Of a stretch of 64,000 nucleotides of DNA, positions 35,601-42,842 are shown one piece after another. A program made the translations under genes and the position numbers. Source of the stretch: Rhodococcus sp. OK302 (lineage in GTDB: Bacteria > Actinomycetota > Actinomycetes > Mycobacteriales > Mycobacteriaceae). How positions within the stretch are numbered: position 1 is the stretch's first letter; each line of letters starts with the position of its first letter. The notes beneath the pieces were generated by a model. That model had not been told where the DNA came from. It was given only the letters and a program-made list of their open reading frames with translations, and searched no databases. Location of the stretch: positions 3,012,501 through 3,076,500 of the forward strand of contig NZ_NPJZ01000001.1 in NCBI RefSeq assembly GCF_002245895.1, given 5' to 3'.

Positions 35601-37070
35601 ATGGACGCAGTGAGAGTGTTGATCACAGGCGCGACCGGCTACATCGGCGGACGACTGGTACCCCGCCTCCTGGAGGAGGGGTACCAGGTCCGGGTTCTGG
35701 TGCGCAGTCCCGAGAAGTTGCGCGACGTTCCGTGGCGTGATGGCGTTGAGATCGTCCGTGGAGATTTGACTGACAAGTCTTCCCTCGCAGCTGCTTTCGA
35801 GGGTATCGACGTTGTCTACTACCTCGTGCACGCGATGGGTGGTGGTGGCTCGTTTTCCGACGTCGACAAACGCAGTGCGGAGAATGTGGCTACGGACGCA
35901 GCTGCCGCAGGCGTGCGACGGATTGTCTATCTCGGCGGTCTGCATCCGTCGGACCGAGAGTTGTCGACGCATTTGAAGTCGCGACTCGAAGTCGGCCAAA
36001 TCCTGCTCGGCTCCGAAGTGCCGACGATCGTCTTCCAAGCGGGGGTCGTGATCGGGTCGGGATCCGCATCCTTCGAAATGGTGCGTCACCTGACTAATCG
36101 ACTTCCTGTGATGACCACTCCGAAGTGGGTGCACAACAATATTCAGCCGATCGCGGTGCGGGACGTTCTTCACTACCTCGTAGCGGCAGCGGCGGTGGAG
36201 CCCGTTATCAATCGCGCCTTCGATATCGGAGGGCCGGACGTTATGCAGTACGGCGAAATGATGAACACGTACGCCGACGTCGCGGGGTTGGTGCGTCGGC
36301 GCATTGTGGTTCTTCCGGTGCTGACACCGAGACTTGCCGGCCACTGGGTGGGGCTGGTCACGCCGATTCCGCGACGGCTCGCGATGCCGCTCATCGAGTC
36401 ACTGCAGAACGACGCGGTGATGGCTAACCACGATATCGACAGCTTCATCCCACCGCCGAAGGGTGGGCTGACTCCCTACCGGGAGGCCGTGCGGTTGGCT
36501 CTGCGCAAGATCGAGAACGGTGAGGTCGAGACGGCCTGGTCGGGAGCCTCGATCGAGGGCGCGCCGTCGGATCCCCTTCCGTCGGATCCGGATTGGGCGG
36601 GTGAGACTGTGTACGTCGACCATCGGGAACGCGACTGCGCTGCAGATCCACAAACCTTGTGGTCGGTCGTCGAATCCATCGGCGGTGAGAACGGTTGGTA
36701 CTCATTCCCTTTGGCGTGGGCCATTCGAGGGTGGATGGATCGCGCGGTCGGTGGTGTCGGTCTCCGGCGTGGTCGGCGCGATCGGCGCCGGCTCAATACC
36801 GGTGAGGCCTTGGACTTCTGGCGGGTCGAAGAAATCGATCGCGGAAGATTGCTACGACTTCGAGCGGAGATGAAAGTGCCCGGGGGAGCGTGGCTGGAGC
36901 TGCGCGTATCCGAGGGGACGGATGGTGGTTCTCACCTCGATCAACGGGCTGTTTTCTTCCCCCGCGGTCTAGCCGGACGGATGTATTGGTACGCGATCCT
37001 GCCCTTCCACGGTGTCGTTTTCCAGGGCATGATCACCAACATCACCGGCGCAGCAGAACGTGCCAATTAA
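35601..37070 (+). CDS. NAD(P)-binding SDR with C-terminal DUF2867 domain
   Basis: 489 residues. The N-terminal ~280 residues are an atypical short-chain dehydrogenase/NmrA-like fold (VLITGATGYIGGRLVPRLLE, GDLTDKSSLAAAFEGIDVVY, YLGGLHP in place of YxxxK). A second domain from about residue 330 (YVDHRERDCAADPQTLWSVV, DFWRVEEIDRGRLLRLRAEM) resembles DUF2867 and the SRPBCC fold and may bind a lipid-like ligand. ATG 35601 follows a GGTGGGG. It is 33 bp after the TrxR-like gene and may be co-transcribed with it. Substrate unknown. Confidence 0.8.
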   Translation: MDAVRVLITGATGYIGGRLVPRLLEEGYQVRVLVRSPEKLRDVPWRDGVEIVRGDLTDKSSLAAAFEGIDVVYYLVHAMGGGGSFSDVDKRSAENVATDAAAAGVRRIVYLGGLHPSDRELSTHLKSRLEVGQILLGSEVPTIVFQAGVVIGSGSASFEMVRHLTNRLPVMTTPKWVHNNIQPIAVRDVLHYLVAAAAVEPVINRAFDIGGPDVMQYGEMMNTYADVAGLVRRRIVVLPVLTPRLAGHWVGLVTPIPRRLAMPLIESLQNDAVMANHDIDSFIPPPKGGLTPYREAVRLALRKIENGEVETAWSGASIEGAPSDPLPSDPDWAGETVYVDHRERDCAADPQTLWSVVESIGGENGWYSFPLAWAIRGWMDRAVGGVGLRRGRRDRRRLNTGEALDFWRVEEIDRGRLLRLRAEMKVPGGAWLELRVSEGTDGGSHLDQRAVFFPRGLAGRMYWYAILPFHGVVFQGMITNITGAAERAN

Positions 37071-37136
37071 TTGGTATGACTTCCGAACGTCGGCGCGTTA
37101 TAGTAGGTGGCCCCACGAAAGACGCGGGGCACACAC

Positions 37137-37504
37137 GGGGCTGAACGGTTTCGACTGCGTGTGTTGAGTTAGGGGAAGCGTGTCGGTGCAGGCAAGAGAC
37201 CACCGTAAGCGTCGCTGCAAACCTATAAGCGCCGATTCCAATCAGCGCGACTACGCTCTCGCTGCCTAAGTAGCGAAGCGTGTCTGTCAGCCCGGGGTTG
37301 CCCTCGACCCGGTTCCTGGCATCAGCTAGAGGGCTTTACTGTTCGGCTCGGTCACGGAGTCGAATGGGACATCAAACAGTGACTGGGATCGTCATCCTGG
37401 CTTGTCTGCGAGACTGGGAGATCCAAGTAGAGACTTAGCAGACTGCACACGGAGAAGCCCTAGCGATTCAACGTAGGACCCGGGTTCAATTCCCGGCAGC
37501 TCCA
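37137..37504 (+). ncRNA. ssrA: Transfer-messenger RNA (tmRNA)
   Basis: 368 nt. The 5' end GGGGCTGAACGGTTTCGACT pairs with the 3' acceptor CAGCTCC, and the T-arm is GGGTTCAATTCCC. The tag reading frame (37231-37266, stop TAA 37267-37269) encodes ADSNQRDYALAA, nearly identical to the mycobacterial tag. It rescues stalled ribosomes with SmpB and marks nascent proteins for proteolysis. CCA is not encoded. A strong terminator follows. Confidence 0.97.
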
Positions 37505-37508
37505 CAAC

Positions 37509-37550
37509 AGGTCGGGTCGGAGAGTTCACACTCTCCGGCCCGACCTTTTT
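37509..37550 (+). terminator. Intrinsic terminator of ssrA
   Basis: A 16-bp stem with one mismatch (37509-37524 with 37531-37546; AGGTCGGG...CCCGACCT), hexaloop TTCACA and a T tract at 37545-37550. Confidence 0.92.
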
Positions 37551-37552
37551 GT

Positions 37553-37594
37553 GTTGTCAGCGGCGCTTGCGTTGTCAGTGGCGTTGTCAGTGGC
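37553..37594. repeat. Three direct copies of GTTGTCAGYGGC
   Basis: Copies at 37553-37564 (GTTGTCAGCGGC), 37571-37582 and 37583-37594 (both GTTGTCAGTGGC), between the ssrA terminator and the 3' end of the convergent phosphatase gene. The core TTGTCAGTG resembles the -35 part of mycobacterial DNA-damage (PafBC/RecA-NDp) promoters, but no matching -10 follows. The role is unknown. Confidence 0.6.
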
Positions 37595-37616
37595 TCTGTG
37601 CGGTGAGCGGTGTCGA

Positions 37617-38651
37617 TCAGGAACCGAAGAATCCAAGGTCGATGGAACCGAAGAAGCCGGGAGCTTCCTTCGCCAGCGGCTTTCCGTCGAGCGTTGCGGG
37701 CAATGCCATGCCGGGGCTCCGCAGAACGGTCGGGGTAGTGTCGAGGTTTCCGGGTACTGATATATCGAGGCTCCGCAGAATGGTCGGGGTAATGTCCGCG
37801 ATCGTGTAGTCGCCCGTGGCCTTGCCTGGCATGTATCCGGCGCCGCGTGCGATCACAAATGAGGTTGCCTCTGCTGCGGATTGTCCGCCGTGGCCGCCCC
37901 ACGGCTTGTGACCGTGATCGGCGGTGACGAGGACCGTCCACTGCTCGCCGGTCGTCGCGGCCCGGGCATCGACAGCGGCGACGATTTTTCCGACCTCTAC
38001 GTCGACAGTCTCGATGCCCTTTTTGTATCCAGGTCCGTTGGTGCCGGCAGCGTGCCCCGCACCGTCGACCTGATCCAGTTGGGTGAAGATGAGGTCTGGG
38101 CCTCTGTCTGTGATGGCAGCAACGACTGCGTTTGCCGTCGCAATGTCCGTGGCAGCAATCGATCCGGCGTCGGGTGTGGTGATGACGACGTCGGCCTTCG
38201 GCGTGCCGCTGGATGCGATGTTGCTGATGCCGCCCCAGGTGGAGATCGACTCGGTCACCAGAGCGGGGTTGGCTGCTTCGATCCGGGTGAAGACAGTGGG
38301 GTAGAGATCGTAGCGAGCACCGGCAAACGTGTTGTCCATCACGCGGTGCTTGGTGTCCCAGACACCGGTGAGGATCGTGGACCACGACGGCCCGGAGATG
38401 GTGGTGTGGCCGAGGATGGACGATTCTCCGCTGGTGCCTTCGGCGATCAGCTTGTGCAGGTTGGGTGCATCAGCGGTCTTGACGTGGCTGAGCATTGTGC
38501 CGTCGAGTCCGATGACTACCGTCTTCTGGGTGGCAGCCGGAGTGAGCGCGGATGAGCCGGGACTGGCTGCAGCAGTCATAGTTCCGGCGACTACCGCGCC
38601 GGCAAAGAGGAATGTGAGAGCGGCTGAGGTACGTGCGATTTTCTGGGTCAC
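37617..38651 (-). CDS. Secreted alkaline-phosphatase-fold phosphodiesterase/pyrophosphatase
   Basis: 344 residues. Signal peptide (AALTFLFAGAVVAGTMTAAA), then a type I phosphodiesterase/nucleotide pyrophosphatase domain: metal Asp in VVIGLDGTML, likely nucleophile region GHTTISGPSWSTILTG, DQVDGAGHAAG, and the metal pair TADHGHKPWGGHGG. It would hydrolyse phosphodiesters outside the cell; substrate unknown. The C-terminus carries an 18-residue tandem duplication (TPTILRS... / TPTVLRS...). GTG start at 38651. Confidence 0.85.
   Translation of the reverse strand: MTQKIARTSAALTFLFAGAVVAGTMTAAASPGSSALTPAATQKTVVIGLDGTMLSHVKTADAPNLHKLIAEGTSGESSILGHTTISGPSWSTILTGVWDTKHRVMDNTFAGARYDLYPTVFTRIEAANPALVTESISTWGGISNIASSGTPKADVVITTPDAGSIAATDIATANAVVAAITDRGPDLIFTQLDQVDGAGHAAGTNGPGYKKGIETVDVEVGKIVAAVDARAATTGEQWTVLVTADHGHKPWGGHGGQSAAEATSFVIARGAGYMPGKATGDYTIADITPTILRSLDISVPGNLDTTPTVLRSPGMALPATLDGKPLAKEAPGFFGSIDLGFFGS
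37683..37790. repeat. 54-bp tandem duplication inside the phosphatase gene
   Basis: Two 54-bp units (37737-37790 and 37683-37736) encode TPTILRSLDISVPGNLDT and TPTVLRSPGMALPATLDG. DNA identity is highest over the first ~27 bases (…GCTCCGCAGAA…GGTCGGGGTA…). The frame is kept, so the protein is lengthened by one unit. Confidence 0.75.
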
Positions 38652-38704
38652 GCGACGGATCCTAAGCCCGTTGCACTACCGGAATGTGAGGATGATCCGA
38701 TTGT

Positions 38705-40036
38705 CTATTTTGGGGCCCAACCGTCGAGAATGACACTGACTGCATGGTCCAGGTGCAGGGGTTCGCCTCCCCAGTTCGGAATGATCGCGTTGTCGGGGAT
38801 ACCGTCGCGCAAGAGTTGATCTGCCAGGCCGCTGATTGGCGGGGAGGGCGCCAAAACATCTCCGTCCGGGGTGTGAAACTCGAATTGTTGATCGCCGTGT
38901 GCAGTGATCGTGAATTGGTCGCGGTGCAAAGCCCGATGGCACGTGCCGCACAGCAGAATCAGATTGTCGAGATCGGTCTTTCCGCCGCGCCCCCAGAATT
39001 GGACGTGGTGAGCGTGTAGAAATCTGGTGCGCCCGCAACCTGGTGTGCGGCAGTAGCCGTCGCGGTAGGTGAGAGCCAGCATCTGTTTGGCGCTGGTGAC
39101 ACGGGTCCGTCGGCCCAGGCTCAGGACGCAGCCCTTTTTGGTTTTCGCCAGTCGGAGGCGGGCGTTGCAGAGTACTTCCTCCGTGTCGTTTTCGGGCAAT
39201 GCTGGTCCGCCGGGTATCCGGACGGTGTCGTGTTCATGGAAAAACACCACTTCGGCGGCGCTACTGGCTCCCGTTGCAGGGTTTGCGACGGCTGCCGCGG
39301 AGAGGTCAGCCATCGTGAGGAGTGCGGGCCCGATATCGCCCGGCGGTTTCTTGGCTGCATTCGCGTGTGTAACAGGTTCTTCCGGCGCGGCTTGTTCTGG
39401 CCCGGCTTGTTCCGGCGATGTGCGGGTGCGCTCACGCTCGGATGCGGTGATTGCTGCCATGAGTCGGGCTCCGTCTTGCGCCGGGAGTCGGCCTTTGAGG
39501 ACAAAATCTCCGGTGTCCGGATCCCAATGCCAGCGGATCTGGAAGCGATCGGGTGATTTCCGGCGTGCGATTTCCTTATCGGAGGCGGTATGGAGGCCGG
39601 CGACAAGGCGGTCGATCTGGGCGGCGGGCGCTTCGCGGCCCATACGGACCATTTGCGCCTCGTTGGCCGGCGTGGCGACGCGGGTGAGGGCACGAACCTT
39701 GGAATACGACAATCGACCTTGCTCGAATGCCTGTTGCATCTTCGGTAGAGGGCGGAGCGCTTTGGCCACGCGCACGTATTCGCGACCGGTATGCAGACTT
39801 AGTCCGCATTTCCAGGACAGCCAGTGGGCGCAGGAGTGAAGGCCGGGGCCGGTCCATCCGCGCTGTTCGTCGAAGTCGCCGAGGAGTGCGAGGAATCGGG
39901 CGGTAGCCGCCGCAATTTGGCCGGCGAGTGCACAGATTTCCACACCGATATTGTCGACAGCCGCCCTCTCGGATTCCTTGTCAGCACCCCTCTCCGTGAC
40001 TCCGTCTGCTGCTCTGTCCAATTCCATCGTGTTCAT
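38705..40036 (-). CDS. DUF222 / HNH endonuclease domain protein (13E12-like)
   Basis: 443 residues from ATG 40036 with AGGGGG upstream; the frame runs open further upstream but without support. The N-terminal DUF222 domain (RFLALLGDFDEQRGW, CAHWLSWKCGLSLHTGREYV, ALTRVATPANEAQMV) leads to a C-terminal HNH nuclease: CRTPGCGRTRFLHAHHVQFW and NLILLCGTCHRALHRDQF. This is the 13E12-repeat family, often multicopy and damage-inducible in mycobacteria. A LexA-type box lies 16 bp before the start codon. Biological role unclear. Confidence 0.88.
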   Translation of the reverse strand: MNTMELDRAADGVTERGADKESERAAVDNIGVEICALAGQIAAATARFLALLGDFDEQRGWTGPGLHSCAHWLSWKCGLSLHTGREYVRVAKALRPLPKMQQAFEQGRLSYSKVRALTRVATPANEAQMVRMGREAPAAQIDRLVAGLHTASDKEIARRKSPDRFQIRWHWDPDTGDFVLKGRLPAQDGARLMAAITASERERTRTSPEQAGPEQAAPEEPVTHANAAKKPPGDIGPALLTMADLSAAAVANPATGASSAAEVVFFHEHDTVRIPGGPALPENDTEEVLCNARLRLAKTKKGCVLSLGRRTRVTSAKQMLALTYRDGYCRTPGCGRTRFLHAHHVQFWGRGGKTDLDNLILLCGTCHRALHRDQFTITAHGDQQFEFHTPDGDVLAPSPPISGLADQLLRDGIPDNAIIPNWGGEPLHLDHAVSVILDGWAPK

Positions 40037-40051
40037 CGCCAACCCCCTGGC

Positions 40052-40067
40052 TCGAATATTCGTTCGA
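40052..40067. promoter_or_regulatory. LexA-type SOS box upstream of the HNH gene
   Basis: TCGAAT-ATTC-GTTCGA matches the actinobacterial LexA consensus TCGAAC-N4-GTTCGA at 11 of 12 fixed bases. It lies 16-31 bp upstream of the leftward HNH gene. Several mycobacterial 13E12-family genes are established LexA targets, which supports the call. Confidence 0.7.
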
Positions 40068-40149
40068 CAGTAAACCGGGGTACCGACAAACTTCGACAGA
40101 CACTGAAAAGCGTCCCCGCGGGGACGTGGACAAAAAATCATTGCAGTCC

Positions 40150-40177
40150 CCATCCAAGTGGCTTGCGGCTCCGAATA
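40150..40177 (+). promoter_or_regulatory. SigK-type ECF promoter of the lipid-modification operon
   Basis: CCATCC (40150-40155), 16-bp spacer, CGAATA (40172-40177). This matches the -35/-10 pattern reported for mycobacterial sigma-K. The predicted start falls at about 40184, the first base of the ATG of the hydrolase gene, so the mRNA would be leaderless. A second site of the same form and spacing precedes the lipocalin gene (54077-54104). Confidence 0.7.
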
Positions 40178-40183
40178 CTGCCT

Positions 40184-40831
40184 ATGACGCCTCAACATTC
40201 GACGACGCCTGGCAAAAGACCCAGGGTGGTGGTGATGGTTCTGCCTGGTGGCAAGGTTTTGAGTCGCCGACGGTCGAGATTGTGGCACCTGTCGAACCTG
40301 CGGATGCTTCCGTTCACTGCCGCACTTCGGCGGCAGGGGTTCGAGGCAGTTCAGGTCCGATATCGCACACGTGGGTGGAACGGGGCCGAGCAAAGTCCAG
40401 TGGCAGATGCTCGGCAGGCGCTCAATCGGATCACAGCGAGCGACCCTGGCGCCACAGTGGTTTTGCTCGGTCATTCGATGGGTGGGCGGGTGGCTGCCGC
40501 TTTGCTGAGTGACGGGTTGTCGGGTGACGCGGCAATTGCCGGCGTCGTCGCACTTGCGCCGTGGTGGCCCGCCGGGACGTCACTGGAACTTGATCAAGGC
40601 ACTCGACTGCTGGTCATCCACGGCACTGCGGATCGCTGGACCGATCCGGCCGCTTCACAATCGACGGTCGAGATGGCGCAGCGGTCCGGTGCCGACGCCG
40701 AGTGGATCGGCGTCGAAGGTGCGGGGCACTTCATGTTGAGTCGACCCCGTTGCTGGCACCGATTGGCCATCATCGCTGTTTCGGGCATGGCGCGGGGAGT
40801 AACCGAATTGAAGCAAGGAGAACGACGATGA
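40184..40831 (+). CDS. Alpha/beta hydrolase
   Basis: 215 residues. Nucleophile elbow GHSMGG near residue 90, acid in GTADRWTDP, His in GAGHFML; an oxyanion region MVLPGGKVLSRR follows the N-terminus. It is a probable esterase or lipase-like enzyme; substrate unknown. It is the first gene of a chain in which each later gene overlaps the one before it by 1-4 bp, so it probably acts on lipids with the downstream oxidoreductase and methyltransferases. Its ATG coincides with the predicted start of a SigK-type transcript. Confidence 0.82.
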   Translation: MTPQHSTTPGKRPRVVVMVLPGGKVLSRRRSRLWHLSNLRMLPFTAALRRQGFEAVQVRYRTRGWNGAEQSPVADARQALNRITASDPGATVVLLGHSMGGRVAAALLSDGLSGDAAIAGVVALAPWWPAGTSLELDQGTRLLVIHGTADRWTDPAASQSTVEMAQRSGADAEWIGVEGAGHFMLSRPRCWHRLAIIAVSGMARGVTELKQGERR

Positions 40832-42108
40832 GTTCGGAAAAGCGCAAGGTTGCCGTTGTGGGCAGCGGAGTCGCCGGGCTGACTGCAGCGTGGGTGCTGA
40901 GCAAAGACTCGGATGTGACTTTGTACGAGGTGGACTCGCGCTTGGGCGGGCATGCGGACACCCACTCGGTGACGGACCCTGAGGGTCGGTATCTTGCAAT
41001 CGACACCGGGTTCATCGTCCACAACGACCGTACCTATCCGACGTTGCTGCGACTCTTCTCCGAACTCGGTGTCGTAACGCAGGAGTCGGACATGAGTATG
41101 TCGGTGCGTTGTGGAGGTTGTGGTCTCGAATACTCCGGTGGGCAGGGTTTGCGCGGAGTGCTCCCCACGCCCGGGTTGTTGGTCAACGGCAGCTTCCTCT
41201 CGATGCTGATGGAGGTCAAGCGGTTTCATCGGCGAGCGCGTGCTGTGCTGGATTCGACAGATGCATCGATGCCGGATCAGACGCTGGGTGCCTTCTTGCA
41301 GAAGGGTCGATTCTCCGAATACTTCACGGCGCATTTCATGACACCGTTGGTGTCAGCGGTGTGGTCGTGCAATCCGTCATCGGCGCTCGAGTATCCGGCG
41401 CGATACTTGTTTTCCTTCCTCGACCATCACGGGATGCTCAGCATTGCCGGCTCGCCGAGCTGGAGAACGGTCACGGGCGGCTCGGTCGAGTACGTGAACG
41501 CTGTGGCCCGGGGCATCGGTGATGTTCGGCTCAGCACTCCCGCGCGGGCGATATACCGGCACAACGATTCCGTTGAAATTCGTGGGGGAGACGATCGGCT
41601 GGAGAGCTACGCCGCCGTGGTTGTCGCAACGCATCCCCAGCAGGCGTTGAAGATTCTGGCGGATCCGACGGCGACGGAACACGAGGTGCTCGGTGCTATG
41701 CCGTACACAATCAATCACACGCAGTTGCACACGGATGAGACTGTACTGCCGCAGAATTGGAATGCTCGGGCGTCGTGGAACTACTATCTTCCGGATTGTG
41801 GCGCGCCGTCCGATCATGTTCTGGTGAGTTACGACATGACTCGCCTGCAGCGTCTCCCCGACACGGGTCGTCGGTACATGGTGACCTTGGGTGGGGATGA
41901 CATGGTGGCTGCGGATTCCGTGATCGACAAGATGATGTATGAGCACCCGCAGTACACGCCGGCTTCTGTTGCGGCGCAGGGGCGCCTTCCCGAACTCGAC
42001 ACGAATGTACTCGCCTTTGCGGGCGCCTATCACGGTTGGGGGTTTCACGAGGACGGTGCGTTGTCCGGATTGCGTGCTGCTGAACGAGTGGGCGGGCGAT
42101 GGTCATGA
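40828..42108 (+). CDS. FAD-dependent oxidoreductase (amine-oxidase fold; Rv0449c-like)
   Basis: 426 residues. FAD dinucleotide motif VAVVGSGVAGLTAAWVL with GG-doublet-like RLGGHADTH, substrate region TGFIVHNDRTYPTLLRLF, and a C-terminal FAD segment FAGAYHGWGFHEDGALSGL. The family (NAD(P)/FAD amine-oxidase-like) occurs next to DUF1365 and CFA-type genes in many bacteria and may desaturate or reduce modified acyl chains. AAGGAG precedes ATG 40828; ATGA overlap with the hydrolase gene. Confidence 0.87.
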   Translation: MSSEKRKVAVVGSGVAGLTAAWVLSKDSDVTLYEVDSRLGGHADTHSVTDPEGRYLAIDTGFIVHNDRTYPTLLRLFSELGVVTQESDMSMSVRCGGCGLEYSGGQGLRGVLPTPGLLVNGSFLSMLMEVKRFHRRARAVLDSTDASMPDQTLGAFLQKGRFSEYFTAHFMTPLVSAVWSCNPSSALEYPARYLFSFLDHHGMLSIAGSPSWRTVTGGSVEYVNAVARGIGDVRLSTPARAIYRHNDSVEIRGGDDRLESYAAVVVATHPQQALKILADPTATEHEVLGAMPYTINHTQLHTDETVLPQNWNARASWNYYLPDCGAPSDHVLVSYDMTRLQRLPDTGRRYMVTLGGDDMVAADSVIDKMMYEHPQYTPASVAAQGRLPELDTNVLAFAGAYHGWGFHEDGALSGLRAAERVGGRWS

Positions 42109-42842
42109 GCATGCCTTGTCTACCTGCCATCATTCACATGAGCATTCGGCACGTGCGATCCGAACCGCTGCGCAACGAGTTCGAATACCGGAGCTACAGT
42201 TGGCTTGTCGATGTCGACCAGCTCCCGGTACTCCCGAAACCTCTGCGGCCGTTGGCCGGATTCGATACCGGAGATCACTTGGGTGATCCGATGAAGACCC
42301 TTCGAGGAAATGTTGAAGCGTTCCTCGCCGCCAACAACACAGATTTTTCCGGTGGGCGCATCGTGATGCTAGCGAATGCGCGGGTGTTCGGTTATGTGTT
42401 CAACCCGTTGAGTGTTTTCTGGTGCTTGGACGACGTCGGCAGTGTGGTTGCTGTGGTGGCAGAAGTTCACAACACCTACGGGGAACGGCATTGTTACCTG
42501 CTCAATCCCGACGACCGGGGTTCGGCCCGAACGGCTAAGGCTTTCTACGTCTCGCCGTTCAACGACGTCTCGGGCGAGTATCGAATGCACTTGCCTCTGC
42601 CGGAGGAGTCTTTGAATCTGTCGATCGTGCTCGCTCGCGACGGGCAGGCACCGTTCGTGGCAACGGTGTCCGGTCGGTGTTCGCCGGCAACCACGAGCGA
42701 AATTCTGCGCAGTGCGTTGGCTATCCCACTCGCACCACTTCTGGCATCCGCGCAGATCCGATACCAGGGAATCCGATTGTGGGCCAAACGCTTACCGATA
42801 GTTCCCAGACCTCGACACCAACCACAGGAGGCAGTGCAATGA
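42105..42842 (+). CDS. DUF1365 family protein (Rv0448c-like)
   Basis: 245 residues. Recognised from RHVRSEPLRNEFEYRSYSW, GRIVMLANARVFGYVFNPLS, VFWCLDD, EVHNTYGERHCYLL and KAFYVSPFNDVSGEYRM. DUF1365 proteins accompany the FAD oxidoreductase and cyclopropane-type methyltransferase in diverse bacteria; the biochemical role is not established. It has 4-bp ATGA overlaps at both ends. Confidence 0.87.
   Translation: MSMPCLPAIIHMSIRHVRSEPLRNEFEYRSYSWLVDVDQLPVLPKPLRPLAGFDTGDHLGDPMKTLRGNVEAFLAANNTDFSGGRIVMLANARVFGYVFNPLSVFWCLDDVGSVVAVVAEVHNTYGERHCYLLNPDDRGSARTAKAFYVSPFNDVSGEYRMHLPLPEESLNLSIVLARDGQAPFVATVSGRCSPATTSEILRSALAIPLAPLLASAQIRYQGIRLWAKRLPIVPRPRHQPQEAVQ

Noticed and set aside
37137..37620. Integrated element at the ssrA 3' end
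   Set aside because: No integrase, no repeat of the tmRNA 3' end downstream, and the following genes are ordinary chromosomal genes.
39857..39884. Another CCATCC (in the HNH gene) as a SigK-type promoter
   Set aside because: No CGAAT at 16 bp and the site is inside a coding region. Other CCATCC copies (19.1, 28.0, 52.6, 55.2 kb) fail the same test.
40045..40474. N-terminal extension of the DUF222-HNH gene to 40474
   Set aside because: It would run through the LexA box and the SigK-type promoter and antisense to the hydrolase start; ATG 40036 has a good Shine-Dalgarno.
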